NCBI GenBank assembly: GCA_042089915.1
Contig: JBELJZ010000001.1
Location: forward strand, 1-64,000
Length of the DNA stretch: 64,000 bases
DNA from: UBA8752 sp002172485
GTDB taxonomy: Bacteria; Bacteroidota; Bacteroidia; Flavobacteriales_D; Sanyastnellaceae
Reading direction: 5' to 3'
In this document: positions 1 through 8,713 of the stretch, piece after piece
Position numbering within the stretch: the first letter of the stretch is position 1
Layout: the number at the start of each line of letters is the position of its first letter
Notes under the pieces: generated by a model
What the model was told of the DNA's origin: nothing
The model's input: only the letters and a program-made list of their open reading frames with translations
Database searches by the model: none
Translations under genes and position numbers: made by a program

Positions 1-3000
1 GCCGACTACACTGTGGAGTGCGAAAGCGACCTCGAGGATGCCATGGCGGCTTCCGTGACGGCATTCGCCTGCAACGATTTGGAATTGGATGAGGTGGTGA
101 CGGTGAAGGGGCGCACCGACGGCCGCAACCAGATTTGCACCGGTGGCGGTACGACCCAAGGTTGGAATGCCATCACGGCGGGCGACGATGCCAACTTCAA
201 CAACGGTCCGGACGCCTTGCTGCAGTTCTATGATGTGAACGGCGACATGAGTCAGGGCCACTACTTCATCGAGGATGCTGCCAACGGTGGTGTTTCCCTC
301 ACCCAGTTCGAGAATGGCAACGCCATCTTGGAAGGTGTTGTGATGGACAAGGACAACAACGACCTCCGTCTGGAGATTCACCTCTTCTTCGAGGGACGCA
401 CCGTGGGTGCCGACTGGGCCGGTGGTTTCAAGAATGACTACGGTTGTGCGGTGAACACCGACCTCTGGACCATTTACACCCTCAATGATGCGGCTTCCTA
501 CGCCGTGGGTGGTCCCGGTGCATGGCAGTTCGGGACGCTGTTGCACTTTAACCACCAGCCCGTAAGCCAGTACTTCGGCTTCCAGTTGGGTGACGGTGCC
601 AACAACCACAACTGCGACGACAACGGATTCTCCGGTTGGTTCAGCTGGAACGGTGCTATTGCAGGAGAGGAGGCTGTCGGTTTCGCAGGCGACGTGATCG
701 CCACGCTGGAGCCGCAGTGCGACTTCGCTACCGATTGCCAGGAAGGCGAGTACGTGGAGTTCCACTACATCGCATTTGACGATCAGTGCTACATCGCGAC
801 CGAGATGGTGCAGATGGTGACGCGCGACGACAACACTGCGCCGACTTACGTGTCTGGCGGTGAGGACCTGACCCTCAGCTGTGAAGAGAGCGACCAGTGG
901 TTGATGGACAACCCGGCCAGCGCCGAAGTGGTACTCTTCACGGACAACTGCGACGACAGCGAGTACGGATGTGCTGCTGGATTCGATCCGAACACTGCCG
1001 GCTTTGCGGATGAGGACAACGTGTTTGTCTGCGTGGAGCTCGTCGGTGAGACCACGGCTTCCTACACCGCCAGCAGCTGCCGCGTGCTGAACCGCACGTG
1101 GGTGGCCACGGATTGCTTCGGCAACCAGACTTACCACACGCAGGTCATCACCATTGAGGACAACATTCTCCCCGAGGTGACGGTGACGGCTCCGGCCGAC
1201 ATTACCCTCAATGTGAATGGCATATGCTACGTCGACCTCGACCCCTCCAATACCGGAGAGGCTACGCCGACCTACTTCGACAGCTGTGACCTCGCAGATA
1301 CGGGCCTCGACTACAGCGACGCCATCGTGGACAGCGTGAGCACGGGCTGCTACAGCATCATCCGGACTTGGACGGCCATGGCCACGGACAGCTGCGGCAA
1401 TTCGTTCGCCACGACGGCGGACCAGCGCATCGACATTCAGGACATGATCGCACCGGGCTTCATCGCCGAAGGTGTGGACACGCTCGAGTGCGACCTCTGG
1501 GGTGCTTGCGATTACGACCACCTCAACAGCGTGGGTCTTGTTGAAGCTTACGACAACTGTGAACTCAGCCATGTCGATGTGGAATGCATGCCGCTTTCCG
1601 CGGGTTGCTGGGACGACTACATCATCGACTACACGGCCTACGACATGTGTGGCAACAGCACGAACTTCCAGCAGATTGTGGTGGTCATGGACCGCACGCC
1701 GGCTGAGTGGAGCTTGGCTCCGGCTGACCTCACAATGGAGTGCAGCGATGCCAGTCTGACGGGTCTGGTGCAGCACGAGTTGGGCGATTACTACGCCGTT
1801 CCGGAGTACACCCCGGGAGATGGTCTCCACGCCGAGGCCATGGACAACTGTGATGCCGAGGCCGTGGTCAGCTACAGCGACCTCATCCTCACGACGCCTT
1901 GCCTCCAGGAGTACACGATCAAGCGTACCTACAGCACAGAGGACTGCTCCGGCAACTATGCCGAGCACATCCAATACATCACCATCGAAGACACGACGGC
2001 TCCGCAGTTCACGAGCTTCCCTGCCGACGAAACGGTAGAGTGTGATGCCGTGCCTGCTGTGGCTGACCTGAGCACCCTCGCGGCTTCTGATCACTGCGAT
2101 CCCGTTGTGGATATCGCTTACGCTGGTGAGGTTCGCACGGACGGCGCTTGTGAGGACACCTACACGTTGACCCGCACTTGGGAAGTGGTGGACTGCGCTG
2201 GCAACATGCACAGCCAGAGCCAAACCATCGAGGTTCAAGACACGACCGAGCCGATGCTCTCCATTGAGTGCCCTGCCGATGTGATGAACACCAATGTTTG
2301 CTTCGCGGACGGCGACATGTCCATTGCAGCCAACGGCGAGCCTACTTGGACGGTGAGCGACAACTGCGACGCAGATGTTGCGGTGGCCTACACCTATGAG
2401 GATGTGGCTGTGGCCGATTGCAGCGATGGAGACAGCTCTGATGAAGGCAGCTACACGGTGACCCGCACCTTCACGGTGACGGCCACGGACCACTGTGGCA
2501 ACGCCACCACCTTGACTTGTGACCAGACCATCACCTTCACGGATGATGAGGCTCCGATCTTCGACGGCAACCCGGACGAACTTTACCCGGCTCCAATCAG
2601 CTGCGGTGACATGCCGGATCCGTATGACATGCAAGTCCTCCCGCTCCACGCGACGGACAACTGCGACAGCGAGTTGACCTACGAGATTTCCATGGCATTC
2701 TTGACGTCTGGTTCCTGCCCAGGTACCTACGTCCGAATCTGGAAAGCTTACGATGACTGTGGTAACGAAGCTGAATCCGCCATTCAGTATGTCGCTACTG
2801 TGGACACGCTGGCACCGGAGTTCGACTTCTGCCCAGAGGACATCGCGGTTTACCTGGACGAGAACTGCAGCACGGACCTGAGCACCGATGCGACCGGAAT
2901 GGCCACGGTGACGGACAACTGTGACGCCAACCCGGAGGTCTGGCACGAGGATGTCAGCTTCATGGATCTCCCGAGCGCCTGCGACACCGATGGTGCCGAC

Positions 3001-5613
3001 TACGTCTACGGTGCTGACGATGCCGAGCACAACGGTTCCTACGAGTTTACCCGTGTCTTCTACGCGGAGGATGCTTGTGAGAACGAGAACTCTACGGCCA
3101 ACAGCTTCTGTGAGCACACCATCACGGTGTTGGATCAGATTGCCCCGAGCATGACGGTCAACTGGCCGGCAGATCGCACGGAGCTGCTGAATGAAGCTTG
3201 CGACGCTGACTTGAGCCTCGACATGGTGACGGCATCTGCCACGGACAACTGCGACGGCGATGTGACCATTGGTATTTTCCACAGCGACAGCGCTCCGGTT
3301 TATGGATGCGACGACAGCGATGGCAATGCCGAAGGCAGCTACACCTTCACGCGGACCTGGACAGCCGTTGCTTGTGACGACAGTGGAAACGAGACCACGG
3401 AGACGCACGATCAGCTCTTCACGGTGAACGACGAGATCAACCCGACCGTCGACATCAGCTGCCCGGACACGTACAGCACGGTCCTCGCGGCCGACTGCAC
3501 GGTGGACACCACGCCGGCTGCTGCCGGTCAGGCCACTGCCGAGGCAGACGACAACTGCGACAGCGACGTCATGATTGAGATCACGTATGAGGATTCCGCT
3601 CCGGAGTACACCTGCGACGATTCCGACGGCAACGCCGAGGGCAGCTACACGTTCACCCGGACTTGGACGGCCCTGGCCACCGACGACTGCGGTAACAGCA
3701 GCAGCGAGGATCACGTTCAGACCATCACGGTCACGGACGAGACTGCGCCTGAACTCAGCGCCGCGGCCCCGCCTTACGCCGTGGTTCAGGTGGACGCCAA
3801 CTGTGAGGCCGACCTGAGCACGGAAGCGCTCGGCTATGCCACGCAGACCTCTTCCGACGGTTGCGACTCCGACCTCACGGTCGAGACCGACTACAGCGAC
3901 AGCGCTCCGCAATACGCCTGCATGGGCAACGACGGTCAACTCGAAGGCAGCTACACGTTCACCCGGACGTTCAACTTCACGGTGACCGACGACTGTGGCA
4001 ACAGCACTTCCACGAGTGTGGAGCAGTTGATCTCGGTGGAAGACAACATCGATCCGACCCAGACGATCGAGACCCTCGATCCGGTCACGCTTTACCTCAA
4101 CGGCGACTGTGCCACCGACCGCAGCGACATGGCCACGGGCATCCCGGCCATCACGACGGACGACAACTGCGACAGTGATGTGGCCAACATCCTGACCTTC
4201 GCGGACAGCCCGAACGTGCACACGTGTGATGATGGAGACAGCGCTGCTGAGGGCAGCTACACCTTCACCCGCACGTGGACCAGCGTGGCGACCGACGACT
4301 GTGGCAATGAGAACACGGTGACCACGAGCCAGGACATCACGGTCCTCGACGAAATGGCGCCGCAGTTCACGGCGACCTGTGACATCGAGAACGGCGAGAC
4401 GGTGGAGTATGCCTGCGGTGACGACAACCTGAACGGCATCAACGACATCTTCGACTTCATCCAGATTCCGGAGGCGTGCGATGTGGAGTACGCAGACAAT
4501 TGCGACAGCGAGGTCAGCTTGACCTTTTCCTCCGTGGAGAGCGGCTACCTGCCGACGGCAGACATCGCCAACTACTGCGCTCCTGCCGACCCGGAGGCCC
4601 TCGAGAACGGGGAGACCTGCGACGATCGCGATCCAGAGTCCATCCGCCTGTTCAACTTCGGATACATGGACGAAGACATGAACATGGTCAGCCTCGGAGA
4701 GTCCTTCACCCTCGTGGACGGAGGCAGCAGCATCGTGGAGATCACACCGGACAGCACGATGCACATCGTCCTCGAAACGACGGACGGCAACGGCGGCGGC
4801 TTCATCTTCGAAGCCACCTACGATGGCGGTCACGACTGGAACGAGTGGCTCGCTCTGCCGGGCATGCACAACTACAAGAAGGACTGTGCAGACATCTTCC
4901 CGGGCATCGAAATCTGGACGGAGTGGATCTACTACGTCATGGCCGACGGTACCATGAGTGGTACGGGTACATTCGCCGGATCTGAGTTCAGCTTGCAGCA
5001 CCAGCCGATGAACGCCTACTACGGTCTCCAGATCGGTGAGGGCGCCAACAACAAGAACGAGAATTACGGTGGTAGCGCTTGGTTCTTCTACAATGGTGAG
5101 CTCATCGTCGACGGCGTCAGCCAGGGAGCCCTGTCCTCCTCCGGTGACATCTTCTTCGACCTCGACTGCTGCCTCGGTTGGCAGATTGACTACAGCTACT
5201 CCATCACGGACGACTGTGGCAACACGACGGACTTCGCCTACACCGACATGGGTACGGGTGAGTTCAACAACCTCGACAACGTGACGGTCAGTGGCGACGG
5301 CACGCACAGCCCAGTGGACATCACCGGCGGTGTGAGCAACCTGAAGGATCCGATCCGCATCACGGGTCTGCAGCCGAACCCGACCAACGAATACAGCACG
5401 CTGGGCTTCATCGTCAGCAACAACATGCGCCTGCGCATCGACCTGTACACCATGAGTGGCCAGTTCGTTCAGGAGTTGTTCGACGGCAACGCCAGCGAGG
5501 ACGTCCAGTACGTGCTCGATATCGACGCCAACACCTTGGCCGGTGGCATGTATCAGGTACGCCTGAGCAGCTCCGACTACGTGGTGGTCAAGAAGCTCCT
5601 GGTTTCCGAGTGA
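1..5613 (+). CDS. Giant T9SS-secreted surface protein with HYR-like repeat array (5' truncated)
   Basis: The frame is open from the first base, so the start lies outside the window; 1870 residues are visible. About a dozen immunoglobulin/HYR-like modules (nt ~820-4370) each begin near a D-x-x-x-P motif and carry DNCD and DDCGN motifs. Two copies of a different domain flank this array (nt ~90-735 and ~4640-5175); they share HQP, GANN and WF-x-x-NG motifs. The last ~80 residues (QPNPT, GMYQVRL, VVKKLLVSE) are a type-A T9SS sorting domain, which predicts export across the outer membrane and surface display. The protein is Asp-rich with regularly spaced Cys, which suggests calcium binding and disulfides (inference). 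The ligand is unknown; an adhesin or gliding-type filament is the likely role. Four modules repeat with an exact 306-nt period. Confidence 0.85.
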   Translation, partial: ADYTVECESDLEDAMAASVTAFACNDLELDEVVTVKGRTDGRNQICTGGGTTQGWNAITAGDDANFNNGPDALLQFYDVNGDMSQGHYFIEDAANGGVSLTQFENGNAILEGVVMDKDNNDLRLEIHLFFEGRTVGADWAGGFKNDYGCAVNTDLWTIYTLNDAASYAVGGPGAWQFGTLLHFNHQPVSQYFGFQLGDGANNHNCDDNGFSGWFSWNGAIAGEEAVGFAGDVIATLEPQCDFATDCQEGEYVEFHYIAFDDQCYIATEMVQMVTRDDNTAPTYVSGGEDLTLSCEESDQWLMDNPASAEVVLFTDNCDDSEYGCAAGFDPNTAGFADEDNVFVCVELVGETTASYTASSCRVLNRTWVATDCFGNQTYHTQVITIEDNILPEVTVTAPADITLNVNGICYVDLDPSNTGEATPTYFDSCDLADTGLDYSDAIVDSVSTGCYSIIRTWTAMATDSCGNSFATTADQRIDIQDMIAPGFIAEGVDTLECDLWGACDYDHLNSVGLVEAYDNCELSHVDVECMPLSAGCWDDYIIDYTAYDMCGNSTNFQQIVVVMDRTPAEWSLAPADLTMECSDASLTGLVQHELGDYYAVPEYTPGDGLHAEAMDNCDAEAVVSYSDLILTTPCLQEYTIKRTYSTEDCSGNYAEHIQYITIEDTTAPQFTSFPADETVECDAVPAVADLSTLAASDHCDPVVDIAYAGEVRTDGACEDTYTLTRTWEVVDCAGNMHSQSQTIEVQDTTEPMLSIECPADVMNTNVCFADGDMSIAANGEPTWTVSDNCDADVAVAYTYEDVAVADCSDGDSSDEGSYTVTRTFTVTATDHCGNATTLTCDQTITFTDDEAPIFDGNPDELYPAPISCGDMPDPYDMQVLPLHATDNCDSELTYEISMAFLTSGSCPGTYVRIWKAYDDCGNEAESAIQYVATVDTLAPEFDFCPEDIAVYLDENCSTDLSTDATGMATVTDNCDANPEVWHEDVSFMDLPSACDTDGADYVYGADDAEHNGSYEFTRVFYAEDACENENSTANSFCEHTITVLDQIAPSMTVNWPADRTELLNEACDADLSLDMVTASATDNCDGDVTIGIFHSDSAPVYGCDDSDGNAEGSYTFTRTWTAVACDDSGNETTETHDQLFTVNDEINPTVDISCPDTYSTVLAADCTVDTTPAAAGQATAEADDNCDSDVMIEITYEDSAPEYTCDDSDGNAEGSYTFTRTWTALATDDCGNSSSEDHVQTITVTDETAPELSAAAPPYAVVQVDANCEADLSTEALGYATQTSSDGCDSDLTVETDYSDSAPQYACMGNDGQLEGSYTFTRTFNFTVTDDCGNSTSTSVEQLISVEDNIDPTQTIETLDPVTLYLNGDCATDRSDMATGIPAITTDDNCDSDVANILTFADSPNVHTCDDGDSAAEGSYTFTRTWTSVATDDCGNENTVTTSQDITVLDEMAPQFTATCDIENGETVEYACGDDNLNGINDIFDFIQIPEACDVEYADNCDSEVSLTFSSVESGYLPTADIANYCAPADPEALENGETCDDRDPESIRLFNFGYMDEDMNMVSLGESFTLVDGGSSIVEITPDSTMHIVLETTDGNGGGFIFEATYDGGHDWNEWLALPGMHNYKKDCADIFPGIEIWTEWIYYVMADGTMSGTGTFAGSEFSLQHQPMNAYYGLQIGEGANNKNENYGGSAWFFYNGELIVDGVSQGALSSSGDIFFDLDCCLGWQIDYSYSITDDCGNTTDFAYTDMGTGEFNNLDNVTVSGDGTHSPVDITGGVSNLKDPIRITGLQPNPTNEYSTLGFIVSNNMRLRIDLYTMSGQFVQELFDGNASEDVQYVLDIDANTLAGGMYQVRLSSSDYVVVKKLLVSE
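3142..4365 (+). repeat. Four coding repeats with exact 306-nt period
   Basis: Inside the giant surface protein, the sequence encoding GSYTFTRT recurs at 3334, 3640, 3946 and 4252, an exact 306-nt (102-residue) period. The surrounding DDSDGNAEGS and DDNCDSDV motifs recur in step. More diverged relatives of the unit lie upstream, at about 2446 and 3034. These are protein-domain repeats that probably spread by unequal recombination. Confidence 0.8.
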
Positions 5614-5657
5614 TTCCAGAACTAGAGGAAAGCGTTTCACCAAATCGCGCTTGAGGC

Positions 5658-5687
5658 GGAAGCCGTCCCCACCCGGGGGCGGCTTCC
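5658..5687 (+). terminator. Probable transcription terminator hairpin
   Basis: GGAAGCCG (5658-5665) pairs with CGGCTTCC (5680-5687). Inside it, TCCCC can pair with GGGGG around a short ACCC loop. The hairpin lies 45 nt after the stop of the giant surface protein and just before the GT9 gene. There is no clear T-tract, so it may act as an intrinsic terminator of reduced strength. Confidence 0.55.
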
Positions 5688-5717
5688 TGCATTTCCGGTG
5701 GGTATCTTCCGGGTCCG

Positions 5718-6758
5718 ATGGCATCCACTGCGATCCGAATCCTGGTCATTCGATTCTCCAGCATGGGGGATGTGATTCTCACATCACCGGTGGTGCGGGC
5801 ATTGCATGTCCTCCTCGACGGGGAAGTGGAGGTGCATGTCCTGACCAAGAAGCAGTTTGCTGCGGCGGTGACCGGTCTGGAGGGGGTGCACCGCGTGTGG
5901 ACCATGGACCGGACTACAGCGGAAGTGGAGGCGGACCTGCAGGCGCAGGGCTTCCATTATGTGGTCGATTTGCAGGCCAATGCGCGTTCCGCTTTCGTAA
6001 AGCGGGCGCTGCGGAAAGGGGAGGGGAGAACCCTCGATTTGACCGTGGACAAGCGGAGCCTAGATAAAATTTGGTTGGTTCGCACAGGCGTGGATCGGTT
6101 GCGCGGGCAGCACGTCGTGGAGCGGTACCTCGACACGCTGCGTCCATTTGGGAATGCCTTGGCCGCTCTGGCGGAAGCCGGGGACAATGGGGCACTGCGT
6201 TTGCCGGTGGGCTTGGCGGAGCAGTCGGTTGAAAAAGCGGGTGCGCCGGCACAGCGGGAGGCGGTGTTGGCGCTGGGCGCCGCCCATGCAGGCAAAGCGA
6301 TCCCGGAGGACCATTGGCAGGTCATCCTTCAGGGCTTGGTCGACGCTGGACACCGGGTCCGACTGATCGGCGGGGCTGACGAAGCTGAGTTGGGCGAGCG
6401 GTTGGTCCGTGCCCAAGGTGACGGCGCTCCCGTGCACAACGGTGCCGGGTACATGGATTGGACGGAGACGTTCGAAAACATGGCCCGCGCGGATGTCCTG
6501 ATCGCCGGCGACACGGGGGCCATGCATGCTGGGGCGGCATTGGCAGTGCCCATGGTCGTGGTTTGGGGATGCACGTCACCCGCGCTCGGGATGGGCCCCT
6601 GGCGCGCTCACCCAAAGACGGTGGAGCTTCAACCCGAAGGCCCGGAGCGTCGCCGGCCTTGCAGCCGCCTCGGTGACCGCTGCCGGCACAAGACCCTCTG
6701 CATTCAGCGGGTGTCGCCTGAGCGCATCCTTGCGGCCGCGCTGTCCTTGCTCAGTTGA
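5718..6758 (+). CDS. Glycosyltransferase family 9 (heptosyltransferase-like)
   Basis: The 346-residue protein resembles ADP-heptose:LPS heptosyltransferases (GT9, GT-B fold), which add heptose to the LPS inner core at the cytoplasmic face of the inner membrane. The N-terminal strand-loop ILVIRFSSMGDVILTSP and the C-terminal donor-site segment AGDTGAMHAGAALAVP, followed by VWGCTSP, are typical of the family. The gene stands alone on the plus strand and its end overlaps the convergent thioesterase gene by 8 nt. HldD, which makes the heptose donor, is encoded at 54829-55806. The exact acceptor sugar cannot be read from the sequence. A weak -7-like box (TATCTTCC) lies 7 nt before the ATG. Confidence 0.85.
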   Translation: MASTAIRILVIRFSSMGDVILTSPVVRALHVLLDGEVEVHVLTKKQFAAAVTGLEGVHRVWTMDRTTAEVEADLQAQGFHYVVDLQANARSAFVKRALRKGEGRTLDLTVDKRSLDKIWLVRTGVDRLRGQHVVERYLDTLRPFGNALAALAEAGDNGALRLPVGLAEQSVEKAGAPAQREAVLALGAAHAGKAIPEDHWQVILQGLVDAGHRVRLIGGADEAELGERLVRAQGDGAPVHNGAGYMDWTETFENMARADVLIAGDTGAMHAGAALAVPMVVVWGCTSPALGMGPWRAHPKTVELQPEGPERRRPCSRLGDRCRHKTLCIQRVSPERILAAALSLLS

Positions 6759-7266
6759 ACAGGGCCTTCAGCTCTGTGGCGTCGCTGGGCTTCATCTTGC
6801 CGGCGAGGATGAGCCGGAGTTGGCGGCGGCGCAGGGCGCCCTCGAACCGACGCTGTTCCTCCTCCGTTTCCGGCACGAGTTCCGGCACCATGATGGGCGC
6901 GCCCAATTGATCGACAGCGACGAAGGTGTACATCGCTTCGTTGCTCTTGGAGCGCTTGCCTGTCGCGTTGTCCTCGACGAACACTTCCATGAACACCTCC
7001 ATGGAACTGGTGAAGGCCCGGCTGACCTTGGCCTCGATGGTGACCATGTCGCCGAGCCGGATGGGTTGGTCGAAGGAGACGTTGTTGACCGCTGCGGTGA
7101 CCACGACCCGGCGGCAATGCCGGTTGGCGCTGATGGCCGACGTGATGTCCATCCAATTCAGCAACTGTCCGCCCATGAGGTTGCCGAGGACATTGGTGTC
7201 GTTGGGCAGGACAATGTGGGTGGTGGTGGCGAAAGTCTCTTTCGCGGTGCGGGTTTTGGGCGCCAT
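6751..7266 (-). CDS. Acyl-CoA thioesterase (hotdog fold, BACH/YciA type)
   Basis: The protein has 171 residues and hydrolyses acyl-CoA thioesters in the cytoplasm. The hotdog-family segment GNLMGGQLLNWMD near residues 27-39 carries the usual helix residues and the catalytic Asp. It is followed by a typical beta-sheet half containing the SFDQPIRLGDMV strand. A C-terminal basic extension (EGALRRRQLR) is common in Bacteroidota members. The gene is convergent with GT9 (8-nt overlap) and divergent from hemJ, with 79 nt between the starts. A GACCTTTG box on the minus strand (7286-7293) could be its -7 element. Its acyl chain preference is unknown. Confidence 0.85.
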   Translation of the reverse strand: MAPKTRTAKETFATTTHIVLPNDTNVLGNLMGGQLLNWMDITSAISANRHCRRVVVTAAVNNVSFDQPIRLGDMVTIEAKVSRAFTSSMEVFMEVFVEDNATGKRSKSNEAMYTFVAVDQLGAPIMVPELVPETEEEQRRFEGALRRRQLRLILAGKMKPSDATELKALFN

Positions 7267-7333
7267 GGTGGTCGTTGTTGCCCTGCAAAGGTCGCCCGCA
7301 GGACCCGATGGCGGGAATCCGACAACACTCCTT

Positions 7334-7341
7334 CACCTTTG
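7334..7341 (+). promoter_or_regulatory. Start-proximal -7-like box of hemJ
   Basis: CACCTTTG ends exactly 4 nt before the hemJ ATG at 7346. It fits the Bacteroidota -7 consensus TAnnTTTG except at the first base. I see no -33 TTG at the expected spacing. If it is a promoter, the mRNA would be leaderless or nearly so. Confidence 0.4.
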
Positions 7342-7345
7342 CATC

Positions 7346-7903
7346 ATGTATTACGATGTCCTGAAAGCCCTCCACATCATTTTTGTGGTGACTTGGTTTG
7401 CGGGATTGTTCTACCTCGTCCGGCTGTTTATCTACCATCGGGAAGCCGAGGACAAGCCCGTTGCAGAGCGGGATGTGCTGGTGCCGCAGTTCCGCATCAT
7501 GGAGCGGCGTCTCTGGGCGGCCATCACCTTGCCCAGCGGGGTGCTGGCCACCGCATTCGGTGTGGCGTTGATCTGGCTCAATCCCGCGTGGCTTCGAATG
7601 CCCTTCATGTGGGTGAAGCTGGCCTTTGTCGGAGGGCTGTGGGTGTACATGTGGGCGGTGTGGCGCATCCTCGCAGAATGCCGGGATGGATCGCCGTCCG
7701 CGTCCTCCATCCGGTTGCGCTTCCTGAATGAGCTGCCGACGGTCATCCTGATTGCTGTGGTCTTCCTGATTGTTCTTAAGGATGCCGTGGGCTGGATTTG
7801 GGGGGTGGCCGGCATCCTCGGTCTGGCACTGCTCCTCACGCTGGCCATCAAGCGCTATCAGAAGCTGCGCGCCGGCCAACAGGAGCCCGGGGAGGGGGCT
7901 TAA
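7346..7903 (+). CDS. hemJ: HemJ/CopD-family membrane protein (probable protoporphyrinogen IX oxidase)
   Basis: The 185-residue integral membrane protein has about five hydrophobic helices. The N-terminal helix ALHIIFVVTWFAGLFY with its conserved His, the RLFIYH motif that follows and the WVKLAF segment match HemJ (UPF0093), the heme-binding oxidase that converts protoporphyrinogen IX to protoporphyrin IX in many bacteria lacking HemG/HemY. I chose the ATG at 7346 because it gives the conserved N-terminus and follows a CACCTTTG box by 4 nt. The C-terminal tail (KRYQKLRAGQQ) is charged and likely cytoplasmic. Its TAA stop forms the beginning of the box before tatD. No other heme gene is nearby. 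Confidence 0.75.
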   Translation: MYYDVLKALHIIFVVTWFAGLFYLVRLFIYHREAEDKPVAERDVLVPQFRIMERRLWAAITLPSGVLATAFGVALIWLNPAWLRMPFMWVKLAFVGGLWVYMWAVWRILAECRDGSPSASSIRLRFLNELPTVILIAVVFLIVLKDAVGWIWGVAGILGLALLLTLAIKRYQKLRAGQQEPGEGA

Positions 7904-7908
7904 TTTTG
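7901..7908 (+). promoter_or_regulatory. Start-proximal -7 box of tatD, overlapping the hemJ stop codon
   Basis: TAATTTTG is a perfect match to TAnnTTTG and ends 4 nt before the tatD ATG at 7913. Its first three bases are the hemJ stop codon. No -33 TTG is visible about 20 nt upstream. Confidence 0.5.
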
Positions 7909-7912
7909 CACC

Positions 7913-8713
7913 ATGGGTCTTTCGCTCATCGACACGCATTGCCACGCCTACGCCTCCGCATTTGATGTGGACCGCAACGAGGCCATTGCGCGCGCCGTGG
8001 AAGCGGGGGTCGACCGGCTGCTGCTCCCCAACATCGATGCCGCGAGCATCCAGCCACTGCTCGACTTGGTGGCCGACCATCCTGGCCGGTGCCATCCGAT
8101 GATGGGACTTCACCCATGCCATGTCGACGCCGAATGGGAATCCGAATGCGCTCCGATTCTTCGTGCGTTGGACGCCCATCCTTGCATTGCTGTTGGAGAA
8201 ATCGGCATGGACCTGTTTCGGGGCCGGGAGACGCGGGATGCGCAAATCACCGCGTTCCACGCACAGATTGGCTGGGCCCTCGAGCGGGATTTGCCCGTCG
8301 TGCTGCACGTCCGGGAGGCCTTCGAGGACACCTTCGCCATCCTCGACCAATACGCGGATACGCCCTTGCGCGGAGTGTTCCATTGCTTCACCGGAGGGCG
8401 CGTAGAGGCGGACAAGGTCATGTCCTACGGCCGATTCCATGTCGGATTGGGCGGGGTGACCACATTCAAGAATGGGGGGGTCGACCAGGTGGTGCCCCAT
8501 TTACCGACAGACCGCATTCTGCTCGAAACCGACAGTCCTTACCTCGCACCGACCCCCTACCGCGGAAAGCGCAACGAGCCTGCCTATACTCGACTCGTGG
8601 CCCAGCGGGTGGCCGACCTGTTGGAGATGCCCATCGAGGAGGTATCGGCCTTGACCACCGCCAACGCAGAGCGCCTGTTTCGCCTGCCGGCCTTCCATTC
8701 CCCCTCCGCATGA
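7913..8713 (+). CDS. tatD: TatD-family metal-dependent DNase/hydrolase
   Basis: The 266-residue TIM-barrel hydrolase belongs to the TatD family, cytoplasmic metal-dependent nucleases linked to DNA repair and 3'-5' exonuclease activity. The visible metal and active-site motifs, in order, are DTHCH (residues 7-11), GLHPCH, VGEIGMD, LHVREA, FHCFTGG and LLETDSPYLAP. Length is normal for the family. The stop overlaps the asparaginase start (ATGA), so the two genes are translationally coupled. TatD homologues vary in substrate, so the physiological role is unproven. Confidence 0.92.
   Translation: MGLSLIDTHCHAYASAFDVDRNEAIARAVEAGVDRLLLPNIDAASIQPLLDLVADHPGRCHPMMGLHPCHVDAEWESECAPILRALDAHPCIAVGEIGMDLFRGRETRDAQITAFHAQIGWALERDLPVVLHVREAFEDTFAILDQYADTPLRGVFHCFTGGRVEADKVMSYGRFHVGLGGVTTFKNGGVDQVVPHLPTDRILLETDSPYLAPTPYRGKRNEPAYTRLVAQRVADLLEMPIEEVSALTTANAERLFRLPAFHSPSA

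Noticed and set aside
3142..4365. Regular 306-nt repeats as a CRISPR or VNTR array
   Set aside because: The repeats are in frame, code for an immunoglobulin-like domain and lack spacers or palindromic repeat ends.
6704..8500. Nearly 600-codon minus-strand frame opposite hemJ and tatD
   Set aside because: It is antisense to hemJ and tatD and overlaps the minus-strand thioesterase in another frame; all three have clear family motifs. The translation is rich in His/Gln/Gly and has no domain.
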